Below, in pieces: positions 28,977 through 39,879 of a stretch of DNA of 64,000 nucleotides. Position 1 is the first letter of the stretch; every line of letters starts with the position of its first letter. The stretch comes from Candidatus Ferrigenium altingense (GTDB lineage: Bacteria > Pseudomonadota > Gammaproteobacteria > Burkholderiales > Gallionellaceae). Position numbers and translations under genes: made by a program. The notes beneath the pieces are model-generated. The model was not told the DNA's origin, did no database searches, and saw nothing but the letters and a program-made list of their open reading frames with translations. Where the stretch lies: assembly GCA_020621985.1 (NCBI GenBank), contig JAHRYS010000001.1:588459-652458 (forward strand), in the 5' to 3' direction.

Positions 28977-29116
28977 ATCGTTCTCCTTGGTTAAAATGCG
29001 TGGCGTAACGCTGCCACCTGGTGTTGTAAATCTTCAATGCCTGTAGCTTAAATGAGGCTCAGGCCAAGAAACCATGACGTACGTCAACCAGGCTGCTTTA
29101 AATGCGCGATTTTTGT

Positions 29117-29145
29117 TTGAAGCGCATTAAGCTTTCGGATACAAT
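29117..29145 (+). promoter_or_regulatory. Promoter of tRNA-Val
   Basis: TTGAAG (29117-29122), a 17-nt spacer and TACAAT (29140-29145). The expected start is about 6 nt before the mature tRNA 5' end. Confidence 0.6.
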
Positions 29146-29157
29146 GCGCGTCGTTTT

Positions 29158-29234
29158 AGGCGCGTAGCTCAGCTGGTTAGAGCACTTGGTCGACATCCAA
29201 GGGGTCGTTGGTTCGAGTCCAATCGTGCCTACCA
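29158..29234 (+). tRNA. tRNA-Val (anticodon GAC)
   Basis: The acceptor stem AGGCGCG (29158-29164) pairs with CGTGCCT (29224-29230), with discriminator A and encoded CCA. The D-arm is GCTC...GAGC, the anticodon stem CTTGG/CCAAG holds the loop TCGACAT (anticodon GAC), and the T-arm has the invariant GGTTCGAGTCC. Total length is 77 nt. Confidence 0.95.
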
Positions 29235-29243
29235 ACATTTTGA

Positions 29244-29270
29244 GTGCGGCAATGCCGCACTTTTTATTTT
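29244..29270 (+). terminator. Intrinsic terminator between tRNA-Val and thrS
   Basis: GTGCGGC (29244-29250) / GCCGCAC (29254-29260) forms a perfect stem with an AAT loop, followed by T5-A-T4. It separates the tRNA unit from thrS by only 12 nt. Confidence 0.85.
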
Positions 29271-29282
29271 CGGAATAGCAAT

Positions 29283-31187
29283 ATGCCAGTCATTACCTTG
29301 CCGGACGGCTCGCAGCGCAGCTTCGCGCAACCTGTCACCGTCGCCGACGTTGCGCTCAGCATCGGCGCTGGTTTGGCGCGCGCCGCGCTGGCGGGCAAGG
29401 TGGACGGCAAGGTGGTGGATACCTCGCATTTGATTGCGCAGGATGCCGCGTTGGCGATCATCACCGATAAGGATGCGGACGGCGTGGAGATCATCCGCCA
29501 TTCGGCCGCGCACCTGCTGGCCCATGCGGTGAAGGAGCTGTTTCCAGATGCGCAGGTGACTATCGGGCCGGTCATCGAAAACGGCTTCTTTTACGATTTC
29601 TCCTACAAGCGCCCGTTCACGCCGGAAGACCTGGCGGCAATCGAGAAACGCATGGCTGAGATCGCCAAACTGGATTTGCCGGTGGCACGGCGCGTGCTGC
29701 CGCGCGACGAGGCGGTGGCGTATTTCAAGCATATCGGCGAGAACTACAAGGCCGAGATCATCGAGTCGATCCCGGCAGACCAGGATGTGTCGCTCTACAG
29801 CGAAGGCGAGTTTACCGACCTGTGCCGCGGCCCGCATGTGCCGTCCACCGGCAAACTGAAAGCCTTCAAGCTGATGAAGCTGGCCGGTGCGTACTGGCGC
29901 GGCGATTCGAAGAACGAGATGCTGCAGCGCATCTACGGCACGGCTTGGGCGAAGAAGGAAGAGCTGGATGCCTATCTGCACCAGATCGAAGAAGCCGAGA
30001 AGCGCGATCACCGCAAGCTGGGCAAGCAACTGGAATTGTTCCACATGCAGGATTCGTCGCCCGGCATGGTGTTCTGGCACCCCAAGGGCTGGACGCTGTG
30101 GCAGGAAGTCGAGCAATACATGCGCCGCAAGTTCCGCGAGCACGACTATCAGGAAGTGCGCACCCCGACCATCATGGATCGAACCCTGTGGGAGAAATCC
30201 GGCCACTGGGAAAACTATCACGACAACATGTTCACGACTTGTTCGGAGAACCGCGATTACGCGGTGAAGCCGATGAACTGCCCGGGGCACGTGCAGATTT
30301 TCAATCACGGCCTGCACAGCTACCGCGACCTGCCGCTGCGCCTGGCGGAGTTCGGTTCCTGCCACCGCAATGAGACATCCGGCTCGCTGCACGGCCTGAT
30401 GCGGGTGCGCGGTTTCACCCAGGACGATGCGCATATTTTCTGCACCGAGAATCAGGTGCAGCTCGAAGTGTCGAACTTCATCGTGATGCTGAACGAGGTG
30501 TATCGCGATTTCGGCTTCAACGAGGTGCTGGTCAAGCTGTCCACCCGCCCGGAGAAGCGGGTTGGTTCCGATGAAACTTGGGACAAGGCCGAGGCCGGGC
30601 TGGCGTCGGCGTTGCAACAGAACGGCCTGGCTTATGACATTCAACCCGGCGAGGGTGCGTTCTACGGCCCCAAGGTCGAATTCACGCTGAAGGACAGTCT
30701 CGGTCGCCTGTGGCAATGCGGCACGATCCAGCTGGATTTCAACCTGCCGGTGCGTCTGGATGCCGAATTTGTCGACGAGGACAACACCCGCAAACCCCCG
30801 GTGATGCTGCATCGCGCCATACTCGGTTCGATGGAACGCTTCATCGGCATCCTGATCGAGCACCATGCGGGCGCATTCCCGTTGTGGCTGGCACCGATAC
30901 AGGTGGCGCTGATGAACATCTCGCAGGCGCAGGAAGAATATGCGATGCAAGTGATGCAGGCGTTGCGTGCAGCCGGGCTGCGCGTGAAATTGGATTTGCG
31001 TAATGAGAAGATTACCTATAAAATCCGCGAACATAGCCTGCAGAAATTGCCTTACCAGCTGATTATCGGCGACAAGGAAGTGGCTGGAGGTTTGGTGGCC
31101 GTGCGTACCCGCAGTGGTGAAGATCTCGGGCAGATGACGCTGGAAGTATTGCTTCAGCGTTTGCAAGCAGAAATCGATAACGGGTAG
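29283..31187 (+). CDS. thrS: Threonyl-tRNA synthetase
   Basis: Class II synthetase with, in order, a TGS domain (1-61, [13 protein letters not shown]), the editing domain ([17 protein letters not shown], near residues 73-90), the catalytic core with MNCPGH and the class II motifs ([21 protein letters not shown]), and the anticodon-binding domain. Length is 634 aa. The ATG at 29283 gives the usual start. The frame is open upstream through the terminator hairpin, which excludes a longer protein. It heads thrS-infC-rpmI-rplT. Confidence 0.97.
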   Translation: MPVITLPDGSQRSFAQPVTVADVALSIGAGLARAALAGKVDGKVVDTSHLIAQDAALAIITDKDADGVEIIRHSAAHLLAHAVKELFPDAQVTIGPVIENGFFYDFSYKRPFTPEDLAAIEKRMAEIAKLDLPVARRVLPRDEAVAYFKHIGENYKAEIIESIPADQDVSLYSEGEFTDLCRGPHVPSTGKLKAFKLMKLAGAYWRGDSKNEMLQRIYGTAWAKKEELDAYLHQIEEAEKRDHRKLGKQLELFHMQDSSPGMVFWHPKGWTLWQEVEQYMRRKFREHDYQEVRTPTIMDRTLWEKSGHWENYHDNMFTTCSENRDYAVKPMNCPGHVQIFNHGLHSYRDLPLRLAEFGSCHRNETSGSLHGLMRVRGFTQDDAHIFCTENQVQLEVSNFIVMLNEVYRDFGFNEVLVKLSTRPEKRVGSDETWDKAEAGLASALQQNGLAYDIQPGEGAFYGPKVEFTLKDSLGRLWQCGTIQLDFNLPVRLDAEFVDEDNTRKPPVMLHRAILGSMERFIGILIEHHAGAFPLWLAPIQVALMNISQAQEEYAMQVMQALRAAGLRVKLDLRNEKITYKIREHSLQKLPYQLIIGDKEVAGGLVAVRTRSGEDLGQMTLEVLLQRLQAEIDNG

Positions 31188-31221
31188 CACGGCTTGATAT
31201 TGTCCAAGTGGAGATATTGCA

Positions 31222-31746
31222 ATAGCACAAGATAAATCGCAGCGCATCAATGAGATGATTACCGCACCGCAAGTGCGACTCATTGGTGTTGAAAAAGAGC
31301 CCCTCGGGATTGTTGCCATCGCGGAAGCGTTGCGTTTGGCGGGTGAAGCAGAACTGGATTTGGTCGAGATTTCGCCGCTGGCGGATCCGCCCGTCTGCCG
31401 CATCATGGACATCGGCAAATTCAAGTATGCCGAAAGCAAGAAGCAGCACGAGGCCAAACTCAAGCAAAAACAAGTCCAGATCAAGGAAATCAAGTTTCGT
31501 CCGGGCACGGATGAAGGCGACTACAACATCAAGTTGCGCAACCTGATCAAGTTTCTGGAAGACGGTAACAAGACCAAAATCACGCTACGTTTTCGTGGCC
31601 GTGAAATGGCTCATCAGGAGATCGGAATGCGCCTGATTGAGCGCGTCAGGGGTGACTTGATAGAGTATGGCGTGGTCGAGCAGTTTCCCAAGATGGAAGG
31701 CCGGCAGATGGTGATGGTGTTGTCACCTAAAGGAAGCAAGAAATAA
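31222..31746 (+). CDS. infC: Translation initiation factor IF-3 (AUA start)
   Basis: IF-3 (174 aa) proofreads start codons and prevents subunit joining. The N-terminal domain shows [21 protein letters not shown], then the lysine-rich linker helix and the C-terminal domain ([18 protein letters not shown]). The normal N-terminus is reached only through a non-canonical start. ATA at 31222 lies 8 nt after GGAG (31210-31213), while ATT at 31216 is just 2 nt away. The first ATG (31255) would delete eleven conserved residues. Rare AUU/AUA starts are the known basis of infC autoregulation. Confidence 0.9.
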   Translation: MAQDKSQRINEMITAPQVRLIGVEKEPLGIVAIAEALRLAGEAELDLVEISPLADPPVCRIMDIGKFKYAESKKQHEAKLKQKQVQIKEIKFRPGTDEGDYNIKLRNLIKFLEDGNKTKITLRFRGREMAHQEIGMRLIERVRGDLIEYGVVEQFPKMEGRQMVMVLSPKGSKK

Positions 31747-31907
31747 ATCGAAAATTTAAAATCAGTTTTAGCAGTAAATTTAAGTTGCTTTGGCAGAAAG
31801 GGGATGGCCGAGGCGATGTAGCAAACAGTTCCCCGATAAAAAGTGGCGTATGGGTTATCAAGTTTTTCCACTGGAAAACACCTGCCGCCATAACTTAAGG
31901 AGCAATC
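31747..31907 (+). promoter_or_regulatory. infC-rpmI leader region (possible L20 control site)
   Basis: A 161-nt gap precedes rpmI, unusually long for this operon, and has AT-rich and G-rich segments. L20 represses rpmI-rplT through leader structures in other bacteria. I could not derive a convincing pseudoknot here. AAGGAG lies just before the rpmI ATG. Confidence 0.3.
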
Positions 31908-32105
31908 ATGCCCAAGATGAAAACCAAAAGCGGAGCGGCCAAGCGCTTCAAGATCCGCGCCGGCGGTAGCGTCAAACGCTCACAAGCGTTCAAGCGCCAT
32001 ATCCTGACCAAAAAGACCACCAAAAACAAACGTCAGTTGCGCGGTACGGCTGAAGTCCATTCAACCAATACAGCATCGGTTCGCGCCATGATGCCTTACG
32101 CATAA
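31908..32105 (+). CDS. rpmI: 50S ribosomal protein L35
   Basis: Sixty-five residues, highly basic: [20 protein letters not shown] with [24 protein letters not shown]. The length and both motifs are diagnostic of L35. It is 10 nt upstream of rplT. Confidence 0.97.
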   Translation: MPKMKTKSGAAKRFKIRAGGSVKRSQAFKRHILTKKTTKNKRQLRGTAEVHSTNTASVRAMMPYA

Positions 32106-32115
32106 GGAGCAGACC

Positions 32116-32475
32116 ATGCCAAGAGTAAAACGTGGAGTAACGGCACGCGCCAGCCATAAAAGAGTATTAGCGCAGGCCAAGGGGTATCGCGGTCGCCGCA
32201 AGAACGTCTACCGTATCGCCAAACAGGCGGTGATGAAAGCGGGACAATATTCTTACCGCGATCGCCGTCAAAAGAAGCGCCAGTTCCGTACCTTGTGGAT
32301 TGCGCGTATCAATGCTGCGGCGCGTGAGCAAGGTATGAACTACAGCGTGTTCATGAATGGCCTGAAGAAAGCGAATATTCAGGTTGATCGCAAGGTATTG
32401 TCGGACATCGCGGTGTTCGACAAGGCAGCGTTTGCACAATTCGTGGTGCAAGCTAAAGCCAGCCTCGGCGTTTAA
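32116..32475 (+). CDS. rplT: 50S ribosomal protein L20
   Basis: L20 (119 aa) is an assembly protein and operon repressor. It begins [28 protein letters not shown] and contains [26 protein letters not shown] precedes the start, and a strong terminator follows. Confidence 0.97.
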   Translation: MPRVKRGVTARASHKRVLAQAKGYRGRRKNVYRIAKQAVMKAGQYSYRDRRQKKRQFRTLWIARINAAAREQGMNYSVFMNGLKKANIQVDRKVLSDIAVFDKAAFAQFVVQAKASLGV

Positions 32476-32490
32476 GCGCAAGCTTGAAAA

Positions 32491-32520
32491 ACAAAGGAGG
32501 CGATAAGCCTCCTTTTTTGT
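32491..32520 (+). terminator. Intrinsic terminator after rplT
   Basis: GGAGGC (32496-32501) / GCCTCC (32507-32512) with a GATAA loop and T6, flanked by complementary ACAAA/TTTGT. It separates rplT from pheS. The E. coli pheM leader peptide is not seen here. Confidence 0.88.
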
Positions 32521-32554
32521 TTGTGGCATTCCCTTTGGGGTAGTGGTGTTATAG

Positions 32555-33574
<1,020 letters not shown>

Positions 33575-33602
33575 GAACGGCTATTTAACTGAGAATATAG
33601 GG

Positions 33603-35960
33603 ATGAAATTTTCCGAGAATTGGTTAAGAACCTGGGTAAACCCGGAGTTGTCCAGCGAGGCGTTGGCGCATGCGCTGACCATGGCCGGGCTGGAAGTCGA
33701 GGCGCTGGAAGCCGTCGCGCCTGCGTTCGATAACGTGGTGGTTGCCGAAGTGCTGGAAGTGGTCAAGCATCCCAACGCGGATCGCCTGAACGTGTGCCAG
33801 GTGAACGTTGGCGAAACTCAGCCTCTGACCATCGTATGCGGTGCGGCGAATGTCGCGGCCGGCGTGAAAGTGCCTTGCGCGCGCATCGGCGCGGTGCTGC
33901 CCGGCGACTTTGCGATCAAACAGGCCAAGGTGCGCAACGTCGAGTCGTTCGGCATGTTGTGCTCCGAAAAAGAACTGGGCCTGGCCGAAGAGAGCCAAGG
34001 CCTGTGGCTGTTGCCGGCCGATGCGCCAGTGGGCAAGACGCTGCGCGAATATCTGGAACTGGACGACAAGTTGTTCACACTGAAGCTCACGCCAAACCGC
34101 AGCGATTGCTCCGGCATGGTTGGTGTGGCGCGTGAAGTCGCGGCGCTGGCCGGCAGTCCGCTCAAGCCGCTGGAAATTCAAATCCAACCCGTTACCCTGT
34201 CCGAGCAATTGCCGGTGCAGGTGGCCGATGCGCAGGCCTGCCCGCTGTATTGCGGCCGCCTGGTGCGCGGCGTAAATGCCGCAGCGCCAACGCCAACCTG
34301 GATGCTGCGCCGCCTGGAGCGCAGCGGCTTGCGCGGTATCAGCGCGGTGGTGGATATCACCAACTACGTGATGCTGGAAATGGGCCAGCCGCTGCACGCC
34401 TTCGATATGGCGCAATTGTCAGGTGGCATTTCGGTGCGCAAGGCGCGCAACGGTGAAGGGCTGACTTTGCTCAACGAGCAGGCAGTGGTGCTGGATGAGG
34501 AGGTGCTGGTGATCGCCGACGATGCGCGCGCGTTGGCGCTGGCGGGCATCATGGGCGGGCAGGGCAGCGGCGTGGAAACCGCCACGCGGGATGTGTTTTT
34601 GGAGAGCGCATTTTTCAATCCCGATGCGATCGCCGGCAAGGCGCGCCGTTTCGGGTTGGCAACCGATTCTTCGTTCCGCTTCGAGCGCGGCGTGGATTTC
34701 GCCGCGACGCGCCAGGCACTGGAGCGCGCCACGCAACTGCTGCTGGAAATTTGCGGCGGCAGCGCCGGAGCAATTACCGAAGTGCGCGGCGAACTTCCGC
34801 AGCGTGCCGCAATCACCCTGCGCCGCTCGCGCGTCGCGCGGGTGCTCGGCATCGCGCTGGACAACATTCAAATTGCGACGCTGTTGAAGCGGCTGCAATT
34901 GGACTTCGTGGTTAAGGGCGACGATTTCAGCGTGATGCCGCCGAGCTTCCGTTTCGATCTGTCCATTGAGGCAGACCTGATCGAAGAGCTGGCGCGCCTG
35001 TACGGCTACGACAACATCCCCGCACAAGCTCCGCAGGCCGCTCTGAACATGCTGCCGTACAGCGAGTCGCAGCGCCCGCTGGCGCGTATTCAACAGACTC
35101 TTGTTGCGCGCGATTACCAGGAAATTGTCAGCTATGCGTTTGTCGAAGAACAGGTCGAGCGCGAATTGTGCGGCAACGAGCATCCCGTCGCGCTGCAAAA
35201 CCCGATCGCCAGCAATCTGTCGGTGATGCGCAGCAGCCTGATCGGCGGGCTGGTCGGTGCGTTGCGCTTCAATCTGAATCGCAGGCAGACGCGGGTGCGC
35301 TTGTTCGAGGCCGGCGCATGTTTTGCCAAAGTGAATGACGAGTATGTGCAAAGCCAGCAGTTATCCGGTTTGGCATACGGTGCGACCCTGCCCGAACAAT
35401 GGGGCGCTGCCGCCAAATCCGTCGATTTCTACGATGTGAAAGCGGATATCGAAGCCTTGTTTGCGCCGCAACTGTTGCGCTTCGTTGCGGCAACCCACCC
35501 GGCTTTGCATCCGGGACGTTCCGCGCAGATTTATTGCGGCGCGCAGGCAGTCGGCTGGATCGGCGAGCTGCACCCGCGCTGGCAGCAACAATACGACATG
35601 GCGCAGCCTGCCGTGTGGTTTGAAGTCGAACTCGGCGCGCTGACGCGGGCGGCAGTGCCGCATATGAGCGAAATCGCCAAGTCCCTGCCGGTGCGGCGCG
35701 ATCTGGCGGTAGTGGTGGACGAGGCGGTCGCCGCGCAAACCTTGCTGGACGCCATGCAGCAGGTTGTTGCGCCTTATGTGGCGGAGGTTGCGCTGTTCGA
35801 TGTGTATCGCGGCAAGGGTGTGGAGCAAGGCAAAAAAAGCCTTGCATTCCGTGTGTTATTACAAGATACTCAAAAAACATTGACTGAATCTGAAATTGAA
35901 ACAAGCATTGCGCTGCTGGTGGATATGCTGCAACAGCACGGTGCGCAGTTGCGCATGTAA
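33603..35960 (+). CDS. pheT: Phenylalanyl-tRNA synthetase beta subunit
   Basis: PheT (785 aa) carries tRNA-binding and editing functions. Domains in order: tRNA-binding OB fold (about 40-150, HPNADRLNVCQVN), B3/B4 editing (about 210-380, VDITNYVMLEMGQPLHAFD), B5 (about 400-475), a catalytic-like core, and the C-terminal FDX-ACB anticodon-binding domain (about 690-785, SLPVRRDLAVVVDE). The stop is 9 nt before ihfA. Confidence 0.97.
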   Translation: MKFSENWLRTWVNPELSSEALAHALTMAGLEVEALEAVAPAFDNVVVAEVLEVVKHPNADRLNVCQVNVGETQPLTIVCGAANVAAGVKVPCARIGAVLPGDFAIKQAKVRNVESFGMLCSEKELGLAEESQGLWLLPADAPVGKTLREYLELDDKLFTLKLTPNRSDCSGMVGVAREVAALAGSPLKPLEIQIQPVTLSEQLPVQVADAQACPLYCGRLVRGVNAAAPTPTWMLRRLERSGLRGISAVVDITNYVMLEMGQPLHAFDMAQLSGGISVRKARNGEGLTLLNEQAVVLDEEVLVIADDARALALAGIMGGQGSGVETATRDVFLESAFFNPDAIAGKARRFGLATDSSFRFERGVDFAATRQALERATQLLLEICGGSAGAITEVRGELPQRAAITLRRSRVARVLGIALDNIQIATLLKRLQLDFVVKGDDFSVMPPSFRFDLSIEADLIEELARLYGYDNIPAQAPQAALNMLPYSESQRPLARIQQTLVARDYQEIVSYAFVEEQVERELCGNEHPVALQNPIASNLSVMRSSLIGGLVGALRFNLNRRQTRVRLFEAGACFAKVNDEYVQSQQLSGLAYGATLPEQWGAAAKSVDFYDVKADIEALFAPQLLRFVAATHPALHPGRSAQIYCGAQAVGWIGELHPRWQQQYDMAQPAVWFEVELGALTRAAVPHMSEIAKSLPVRRDLAVVVDEAVAAQTLLDAMQQVVAPYVAEVALFDVYRGKGVEQGKKSLAFRVLLQDTQKTLTESEIETSIALLVDMLQQHGAQLRM

Positions 35961-35969
35961 GGGAGAAAA

Positions 35970-36281
35970 ATGACAACAACATTAACCAAGGCCGAACTGG
36001 CTGATCTGCTGTTCGAGAAAGTCGGCCTCAACAAACGCGAAGCCAAGGATATGGTGGAAGCGTTCTTCGAAGAAATCCGTGCGCAACTGGAGCAGGGCGA
36101 GAGCGTCAAGCTGTCCGGCTTCGGCAATTTCCAATTGCGCGACAAACCGCAGCGTCCCGGACGCAACCCAAAAACCGGCGAGGAAATCCCGATCACGGCG
36201 CGGCGCGTGGTGACGTTTCATCCCAGCCAAAAACTGAAAACCATGGTGGAAAAGTCCTATCATGGAAAACCACAAGCCTAA
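35970..36281 (+). CDS. ihfA: Integration host factor alpha subunit
   Basis: A DNA-bending HU/IHF-family protein (103 aa) beginning [21 protein letters not shown]. It has the [29 protein letters not shown] arm with the intercalating proline and [14 protein letters not shown]. IhfA pairs with IhfB, not in this window. It overlaps the next gene by 20 nt. The pheT-ihfA linkage is conserved. Confidence 0.96.
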   Translation: MTTTLTKAELADLLFEKVGLNKREAKDMVEAFFEEIRAQLEQGESVKLSGFGNFQLRDKPQRPGRNPKTGEEIPITARRVVTFHPSQKLKTMVEKSYHGKPQA

Positions 36282-36627
36282 TTCAGAACTCCCGCCGATT
36301 CCTGCCAAACGCTATTTCACCATCGGTGAAGTCAGCGAATTGTGCGGGGTCAAGGCGCATGTGCTGCGCTATTGGGAACAGGAATTCACCCAGCTCAAAC
36401 CGGTCAAGCGCAGCGGCAACCGCCGCTACTACCAGCATCATGAAGTGCTGCTGATCCGGCGTATCCGCGAGTTGCTGTACGAACAGGGTTTCACCATCAG
36501 CGGCGCGCGCAACCGCTTGGGTAATTCCGGCGAGGCGGAAACCCATGCCGCCGTGCCTGCGGCGGGAATGAATGTTGCCGCGTTGCGTCGCGAGATTCAC
36601 GAAATCATTGTGCTGCTCAGCGCTTAA
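36262..36627 (+). CDS. MerR-family transcriptional regulator
   Basis: A 121-residue protein with a MerR-type winged helix: [26 protein letters not shown] (recognition) then [30 protein letters not shown]. The C-terminal part is short and has no cysteine cluster for metal sensing. This gene follows ihfA in many proteobacteria, but its target is unknown. It is translated from within ihfA. Confidence 0.88.
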   Translation: MENHKPNSELPPIPAKRYFTIGEVSELCGVKAHVLRYWEQEFTQLKPVKRSGNRRYYQHHEVLLIRRIRELLYEQGFTISGARNRLGNSGEAETHAAVPAAGMNVAALRREIHEIIVLLSA

Positions 36628-36655
36628 AAACGCTTCAAGATTCATACCGCTCTGC

Positions 36656-36661
36656 TATAAT
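36656..36661 (+). promoter_or_regulatory. -10 element upstream of tRNA-Pro
   Basis: A perfect TATAAT lies 9 nt before the mature tRNA. The -35 region (TTCAAG near 36634) is poor. Confidence 0.4.
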
Positions 36662-36669
36662 CCGCGCCC

Positions 36670-36753
<84 letters not shown>

Positions 36754-36906
36754 ATAATAAGTTGTTTGATGTTTTTGTGGCGTGCTGGTGGCTACCTCAT
36801 CAAACATCAAATCAGTTTCCCTCCCCTTGCTTTTGTCAGCACCATCAAATCATTCAGCACCATCGATCCGCTTAGAATAAATCACGTTAATCCTAAAAAC
36901 GGCGAT

Positions 36907-37063
36907 TAGCCACGGATATACACGGATTGCCACTGATAAAATAAAGCGTTGTTGAAAATCTCTCATTCACCCGAAAGGTGGCGTGGATAAGAAAACTAAC
37001 CCATTGGTAATCCGTGGCTGAACTGCTTTTTATTGGTTAATCCGTGTAATCTGCGGGTCAAGA
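36907..37063. repeat. Degenerate CACGGAT inverted repeat element upstream of relA
   Basis: The left arm (36908-36941) has CACGGATAT, CACGGATTGC and CACTGATAAA. The right arm shows ATCCGTGGCTGA (37009-37020) and TTAATCCGTGTAATCTGCGGG (about 37037-37057). It is an older copy of the element at 5025. The rest of the 337-nt gap 36748-37084 holds a GTTTGATG/CATCAAAC inverted repeat just after tRNA-Pro and nothing else I recognise. Confidence 0.6.
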
Positions 37064-37084
37064 TTTTCTACTCAGGCTAAGCGC

Positions 37085-39055
37085 ATGGTTTCCGTCCAGC
37101 ATCACTTTTCGCCTCTTACGGGCGAGGACAGCGCAGACATCCAGCATTGGCTGGCCGCGTTGTCCGCCGCCTACCCGCCCGCCGAGATTGCACTGATCCG
37201 CCAGGCGTGCGAATTCGCCGCGCCGCTCTACCAAGGGCAGATCGAAGTCACCGGCACGCCGTTGTTGCGGCACGCGCTCGGCTCGGCTGCCATTCTGGCC
37301 GGCATGCGCCTGGATCACGAAACCATCGCGGCTACCTTGCTGCATGCCGTGCCGGAATATCTGGAGGATTGGCTTGAGGCGCTGACCGGACATTTTGGCA
37401 GCAACGTGACGGCTCTGGTCGAAGGCATTTCGCGGGTGGAGCGGATACGCCTATTCAGCGAGATGCGCGGCGCGCAAGACAAGGACGAAGCCGCGCAGCA
37501 GATCGAGAGCCTGCGCAAGATGCTGCTGGCGATGGTGGAAGACATCCGCGTGGTGCTGATCAAGCTCGCCGAACGCACCCAGACCCTGCGCAACCTGTCC
37601 GGCGCGAACCCGGAGCAACAGAAGCAGATCGCGCAGGAAACGCAAAGCATCTTCGCGCCGCTGGCGAACCGGCTCGGCGTGTGGCAAATCAAGTGGGAAC
37701 TGGAAGACCTGTCGCTGCGTTATCTGGAGCCAGCGCTCTACAAAAAAGTGGCGAAGCTGCTCGACGAGCGCCGCGTGGATCGGGAACGCTACATCGAAGA
37801 GGTGCTCGCACAACTCAGGCAGGCGCTGGCCGGGGCCGGCATAGCAGCCGAGGTGACCGGGCGCCCCAAGCACATCTACAGCATCATCAACAAGATGAAG
37901 CGCAAGCAGATCGAGTTCAGCGAGCTTTACGACGTGCGCGCCGTGCGCATGCTGGTAGGCGATATTCAGAGTTGCTACGCGGCGCTCTCCGTGGTGCATG
38001 AGCTGTGGCCGCCCATCGCCAGCGAGTTCGACGACTACATCGCGAACCCCAAGGGCAACGGCTACCGTTCGCTGCACACCGCCGTGACCGGGCCTCGGCA
38101 ACTTGCGCTGGAGGTGCAGATACGCACACACGACATGCACCACGATTCGGAACTCGGCGTCGCCGCACACTGGCGCTACAAGGAAAACAAGAAGTCCGAT
38201 GCCGGATTCGACGACAAGCTCGCCTGGCTGCGCCAGATACTCGCATGGAAGACGGATCTGGCCGACAGCGGCGGCCTGCAGGAGCAGTTCAGGAACGAAC
38301 TGCTGCAAGACCGCGTGTATGTGTTCACGCCGCAGGGCAAGGTCATGGATTTACCCAAGGGCGCGACCCCGGTGGATTTCGCCTACACCCTGCACACCGA
38401 TCTCGGCCACCGCACCCGTGGCGCCAAGGTGGATGGCAGCATCGTGCCGCTCAAATACAAGTTGCAGAACGGGCAACGCGTGGAAATCCTCACCGCGAAA
38501 CAGGGCGCGCCGAGCCGCGACTGGCTCAGCCCGCAGCTCGGCTTTTTGAAGAGTGCGCGTGCGCGCGCCAAGGTGCGGCACTGGTTCAAGACGCAGAACC
38601 TGGACGACAGCATTGCACAGGGCAGGTTATTGTTCGAACGCGAACTGCAGCGCCTCGGCGTGAGCACCGTCAATCAGGAAAAGGTCGCGCAGCGCCTGCA
38701 CTTCCACAAGCTGGAGGAACTGTTCGCCGCGCTCGGGCGCGGTGAAATCACCCCGCGCCGCACCGGCCTCGCGATCCTTCAGGAAGCCCCCGCGAAACCG
38801 GCAGCCATCCCCCGGCCCGTTGCCCATAGGCCCGCCGCGCAACGCGCCTCTTCAACGGATGTGCTGATCGAAGGCGTGGACAACCTGATGATCAAACTGG
38901 CCAAGTGCTGCAACCCCGAGAAACCGGATGCCATCATCGGCTACGTCACGCGCGACCGCGGCATCACCCTCCACAGGCAGGGCTGCGCGTTCATGCAGCG
39001 CGTGCCGGAAGACAAGCGGGAGCGGATGCTCAATGCTGTTTGGGCGGGGGAATAG
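37085..39055 (+). CDS. relA: RelA-type (p)ppGpp synthetase lacking the ACT domain
   Basis: Stringent-response synthetase of 656 aa. The N-terminal HD hydrolase region is inactivated: where SpoT has HDxxED this has HAVPEY (residues 87-92). The synthetase domain has the RelA-type EFDD motif (314-317) and GYRSLHT. TGS (about 395-460), helical and zinc-finger-like domains (CCNPEKPDAIIGY) follow. The protein stops at NAVWAGE, where E. coli RelA continues about 75 residues as an ACT/RRM regulatory domain. No trace of it was found in the downstream frames. It sits between the two tRNA-Pro 3'-end copies. Confidence 0.9.
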   Translation: MVSVQHHFSPLTGEDSADIQHWLAALSAAYPPAEIALIRQACEFAAPLYQGQIEVTGTPLLRHALGSAAILAGMRLDHETIAATLLHAVPEYLEDWLEALTGHFGSNVTALVEGISRVERIRLFSEMRGAQDKDEAAQQIESLRKMLLAMVEDIRVVLIKLAERTQTLRNLSGANPEQQKQIAQETQSIFAPLANRLGVWQIKWELEDLSLRYLEPALYKKVAKLLDERRVDRERYIEEVLAQLRQALAGAGIAAEVTGRPKHIYSIINKMKRKQIEFSELYDVRAVRMLVGDIQSCYAALSVVHELWPPIASEFDDYIANPKGNGYRSLHTAVTGPRQLALEVQIRTHDMHHDSELGVAAHWRYKENKKSDAGFDDKLAWLRQILAWKTDLADSGGLQEQFRNELLQDRVYVFTPQGKVMDLPKGATPVDFAYTLHTDLGHRTRGAKVDGSIVPLKYKLQNGQRVEILTAKQGAPSRDWLSPQLGFLKSARARAKVRHWFKTQNLDDSIAQGRLLFERELQRLGVSTVNQEKVAQRLHFHKLEELFAALGRGEITPRRTGLAILQEAPAKPAAIPRPVAHRPAAQRASSTDVLIEGVDNLMIKLAKCCNPEKPDAIIGYVTRDRGITLHRQGCAFMQRVPEDKRERMLNAVWAGE

Positions 39056-39264
39056 GGAGAATGCTTATGACCGCTTCCAGGAAGGCAATCAGCGCGTGCG
39101 GTGGACAGCATCGTGCCATAAACGGACGTTTATCAAATATCTAGACTGTTTGGTTTATTGATCATCTGAATAGCACATGTTAGGGTTCGTCCATTGCCCC
39201 AACCATTACTATGGACGCTACACACTTTTCGATAGCTTTGTTCAAACACAAAGGAATTTTACCA

Positions 39265-39762
39265 ATGAGTCTACTTGGATTTTTGAAAAAGAAAACAACT
39301 CCGACACAAAGGCACGAAGATTTTTTTGAGGATATGAAAATCGTCGATGTCATAGCTGCACAAGATATTCCAATCGTAAATCTTAATGGAATTAAGCAGC
39401 GTTCATGTGCAGATATTTATTTTGAGGATTATGCAAAATAATGGCCTCCATATCGCATTAATAGCCCCATCAAGGACATTGACTCCATCTTTTGGATTTT
39501 TGACACATTCTGTGTACTTGAAGTAAACGCTAGTGACGATAGAGCAAAGCAGTTTTTGGTATTGCAAAAAAGCAGCAATTCAACCAACGAACTTGAGGAA
39601 CTAGCTGGAGCACAACTATCTTTATTAAAGATGATTCGTATCAGAGATATGATTGCCGAAATGGGCGAAACATTTGAAATAATATTATTTCGAGGTGCTT
39701 TAATTTTTTTTCAAAAACATCAAGAACAAGCAATTCGCATTGTCAAACACAAGTATTACTAA
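39265..39762 (+). pseudogene. Hypothetical gene interrupted by an in-frame TAA
   Basis: An ATG at 39265 (AAGGA 9 nt upstream) opens MSLLGFLKKKTTPTQRH. The frame meets one TAA at 39439-39441 (codon 59), then continues with no further stop for another 106 codons to 39762. The second part is hydrophobic/helical (DSIFWIFDTFCVLEVNAS and MGETFEIILFRGALIFF). One nonsense change therefore seems to split a 165-codon gene. The region is markedly AT-rich. No family recognised. Confidence 0.6.
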
Positions 39763-39879
39763 AATACATGTGACGACGAAGCGAATTAACCTTGTAAATA
39801 CGTGCAGCAACACTTGGTGGGCGCTACTGATAGTTTTCTCGCTCTACCTGTTTACGGGATAAGTTAGCCTTAATAAACA

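Noticed and set aside
29229-31508. Long minus-strand frame opposite thrS
   Set aside because: Antisense shadow of a certain thrS gene. It crosses the terminator and the infC start with no domain.
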